Below, piece after piece: positions 6,743 through 7,966 of a stretch of 7,966 nt of DNA (positions within the stretch are counted from its first letter, which is position 1; each line of letters opens with the position of its first letter). The stretch is from Pseudomonadota bacterium. Its GTDB lineage: Bacteria; Pseudomonadota; Gammaproteobacteria; Burkholderiales; Burkholderiaceae_C. The stretch spans positions 1 to 7,966 of the forward strand of contig JAEWVY010000313.1 in NCBI GenBank assembly GCA_023396625.1, read 5' to 3'. The translations under genes and the position numbers were made by a program. The notes beneath the pieces are model-generated. The model was not told the DNA's origin. It made no database searches and saw only the letters and a list, made by a program, of their open reading frames with translations.

Positions 6743-7360
6743 CTACACCTTCGCGCTCGGCCGCTCGGCGACACGATCCCGCCAGGCCTGCAGGGCGTCC
6801 AGGCCTTCCGCGCCGGGCTTGAACTTCATCAGCCTGGCGAATTCGATGGCGCAGAAGGCCGTGATGTCGGCAATGGTGAAGCGCTCGCCGGCCACCCAGG
6901 GCTGGCGCGCCAGCACCTGATCGAACCAGGCCGCCACCTCCCGCACGCGGGCCCGCTGCGCGTGCCCGTAGTCGGGAAACTGCGGCTGCTCCAGCGGCGC
7001 CAGGCCCGGGTGCGTGTGCCGCACCACATTGGCCACGTGGGCAAACAGGCCCATCTCGGCGCGCCGGTCGGCCATCTCGATGAAAGCGCGCTCGTCGAAG
7101 TCACGGCCCATCAGGTTGGGCTCGGGATACCGGCCCTCCAGCCAGGTGCAGATGGCCCGGGTCTCGGTCAGCACGCGACCATCGTCGAGTTCCAGCGCCG
7201 GCACCTTGGCCAGCGGGCTCTTGGCCCGGTAGGCCTCGCCCTTGTGTTCCTGGGCGTTGAGGTCGAGCTCGACCAGGTCGATGCCGGTGATGCCCTTCTC
7301 GACCAGGAACATCAGCACGCGGCGCGGACTGGGCGCGTGGGGGGCGGTGTAGAGCTTCAT
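6743..7360 (-). CDS. Glutathione S-transferase family protein
   Basis: A cytosolic GST-fold enzyme, expected to use glutathione to conjugate or reduce electrophiles; the substrate is unknown. The 205-residue product has the normal length. The N-terminal thioredoxin-like domain (1 to about 80) begins MKLYTAPHAPSPRRVLMFLV, with S11 a candidate catalytic residue. It contains SPLAKVPALELDDG with the cis-Pro at P54, and ETRAI (66-70), where E66 and T67 stand in the usual glutamyl-binding Glu-Ser/Thr position. The helical C-terminal domain (about 88-205) contains WVAGERFTIADITAF, including the N-capping box T162-x-x-D165. It resembles the GTT2-like group; I would not assign a narrower class. The start is secure: GAGGAG (7368-7373) is 7 nt upstream. 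The gene is flanked on both sides by inverted copies of one repeat. A second GST lies upstream on the same strand, but repeat copy 2 separates them. Confidence 0.93.
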   Translation of the reverse strand: MKLYTAPHAPSPRRVLMFLVEKGITGIDLVELDLNAQEHKGEAYRAKSPLAKVPALELDDGRVLTETRAICTWLEGRYPEPNLMGRDFDERAFIEMADRRAEMGLFAHVANVVRHTHPGLAPLEQPQFPDYGHAQRARVREVAAWFDQVLARQPWVAGERFTIADITAFCAIEFARLMKFKPGAEGLDALQAWRDRVAERPSAKV

Positions 7361-7367
7361 CGCGGAT

Positions 7368-7373
7368 CTCCTC
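7368..7373 (-). promoter_or_regulatory. Shine-Dalgarno of the GST gene
   Basis: GAGGAG on the minus strand, 7 nt before the ATG at 7358-7360, fixes the start of the complete GST gene and rules out the longer frame that opens upstream inside repeat copy 2. Confidence 0.85.
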
Positions 7374-7375
7374 GC

Positions 7376-7393
7376 TGCCGGCGTGGCCCGGCA
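7376..7393 (-). promoter_or_regulatory. Small GC hairpin in the GST leader
   Basis: TGCCGG (7376-7381) and CCGGCA (7388-7393) form a perfect 6-bp stem with a 6-nt loop, ending 2 nt upstream of the GST Shine-Dalgarno. It lies between repeat copy 2 and the RBS. No T run follows, so it is not an obvious terminator. It could be a leader stability structure or chance in GC-rich DNA. Confidence 0.3.
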
Positions 7394-7396
7394 CTC

Positions 7397-7498
7397 ATAC
7401 GGATTTTCTTTCAAGCGCCTCAATCACCGTTCGTGCTGAGCTTGTCTAAGCCCTGCGCGGTGCGAACGGTTTTTCACGGATCGAACGCAAATCCGTAT
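7397..7498 (-). repeat. REP/MITE-like palindromic element, copy 2 (102 bp, inverted)
   Basis: Read on the minus strand this matches copy 1 (6559-6683) at about 95 of 102 aligned positions, minus one 23-nt block equal to 6598-6620 of copy 1. The terminal ATACGGATTT/AAATCCGTAT and the small end hairpin (7476-7481 with 7491-7496) are kept. The deletion removed most of one arm of the large hairpin, leaving only an 8-bp outer stem (ACCGTTCG/CGAACGGT). Its last base (7498) is also the final base of the stop codon of the upstream GST. Confidence 0.88.
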
Positions 7499-7966
7499 CA
7501 GACGCCCGCCGAGCGGGACGCGCCCATTTCCACCATGGTGCGGGCCTGTTCGGCGTATTCGCGCGCCTTGTCCTCCCCGTCGCGGGCCAGATCCAGGTGT
7601 GACGGCGGCTGCGCAATGCCCCGCTGCACCGCCGCGCGGGCGCGGATGGCATCCCGCCACCGGCACAGGTGGGGCAGGTCGTCGACCTCCACGCCCGACC
7701 ACCGGTGCGTGCGCACCCAGGCCCAGTTGGCGATGTCGGCGATCGAATAATCGCCGGCCAGGTATTCATGGTCTTTCAGCTGGCCGTCGAGCACGCGGAA
7801 CAGGCGCCGGCACTCGCCCTGGTAGCGGTCGATCGCGGGCTGGATCTTTTCCGGAAAGTAGCGATAGAACACATTGGCCTGCCCCATCATCGGCCCGATG
7901 CCGCCCATCTGGAACATCAGCCACTGCATCACGCGCGAGCGGCCCTTCACGTCCGCCGGCATCAAC
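7498..7966 (-). CDS. GST-family protein, YfcG-like (5' end beyond window)
   Basis: Only the C-terminal 155 or so residues are present; the thioredoxin-like domain lies past the right edge. The visible start LMPADVKGRSRVMQWLMFQM, followed by GGIGPMMGQANVF, matches the beginning of the all-helical domain of YfcG/YghU-type GSTs. These bind glutathione or glutathionylated partners and act as disulfide-bond oxidoreductases. Further family sequence follows: IQPAIDRYQGECRRLFRVLD, YLAGDYSIADIANWAWVRTH (N-capping box S-x-A-D) and LPHLCRWRDAIRARAAVQRG. After the fold comes a charged tail of about 35 residues, AREYAEQARTMVEMGASRSA then GV. The stop is TGA at 7498-7500, and its last base is the first base of repeat copy 2, so insertion of the repeat may have set the C-terminus. 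The next gene downstream (7360) is another GST of a different subgroup. Confidence 0.88.
   Translation of the reverse strand, partial: LMPADVKGRSRVMQWLMFQMGGIGPMMGQANVFYRYFPEKIQPAIDRYQGECRRLFRVLDGQLKDHEYLAGDYSIADIANWAWVRTHRWSGVEVDDLPHLCRWRDAIRARAAVQRGIAQPPSHLDLARDGEDKAREYAEQARTMVEMGASRSAGV

Noticed and set aside
6555..7502. Target-site duplications flanking the repeats or the whole GST unit
   Set aside because: Flanking bases do not match beyond the AT that belongs to the palindromic ends, so no duplication can be claimed.

Overview
The window is GC-rich chromosomal DNA from a betaproteobacterium, most likely a Burkholderiales member of the Comamonadaceae type. This rests on the SSB and UvrA sequences, on the neighbourhood of ssb, an MFS transporter and uvrA, and on a dispersed repeat whose core (GAGCTTGTCGAAG and its complement) I recall as common in that group. 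No search was run, so the family-level placement is inference.

Layout. (1) Positions 1-375, minus: 5' part of ssb, cut by the window edge. (2) 441-1679, minus: a YajR-like 12-TM MFS transporter, 65 bp upstream of ssb and probably co-transcribed with it. (3) A 120-bp divergent intergenic region (1680-1799) with an inverted 8-mer pair and a hairpin covering the uvrA Shine-Dalgarno. (4) 1800-4895, plus: complete uvrA, probably with a TTG start, with arginine in place of the Walker A lysine of its second nucleotide-binding domain. (5) A 30-bp AT-rich palindrome directly after the uvrA stop. (6) 5051-6534, plus: a CYTH-CHAD (YgiF-like triphosphatase/polyphosphate-binding) gene broken by an apparent one-base deletion in an A run near 6219-6223. 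(7) 6559-7498: a glutathione S-transferase gene (6743-7360, minus) bracketed by two inverted, about 93% identical copies of a REP/MITE-like element (125 bp and 102 bp). (8) 7498-7966, minus: the 3' part of a second, YfcG-like GST, whose stop codon shares a base with the second repeat.

The left half is a DNA-maintenance block: SSB coats single strands and UvrA finds bulky lesions for nucleotide excision repair. The right half is accessory: polyphosphate/triphosphate metabolism and two thiol-dependent detoxification or redox enzymes, with palindromic repeats in the gaps. I see no RNA genes, CRISPR arrays, integrases or transposases. The most interesting structure is the inverted repeat pair around the GST gene. 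The frameshifted CHAD domain and the UvrA Walker A variant are the other points to verify.
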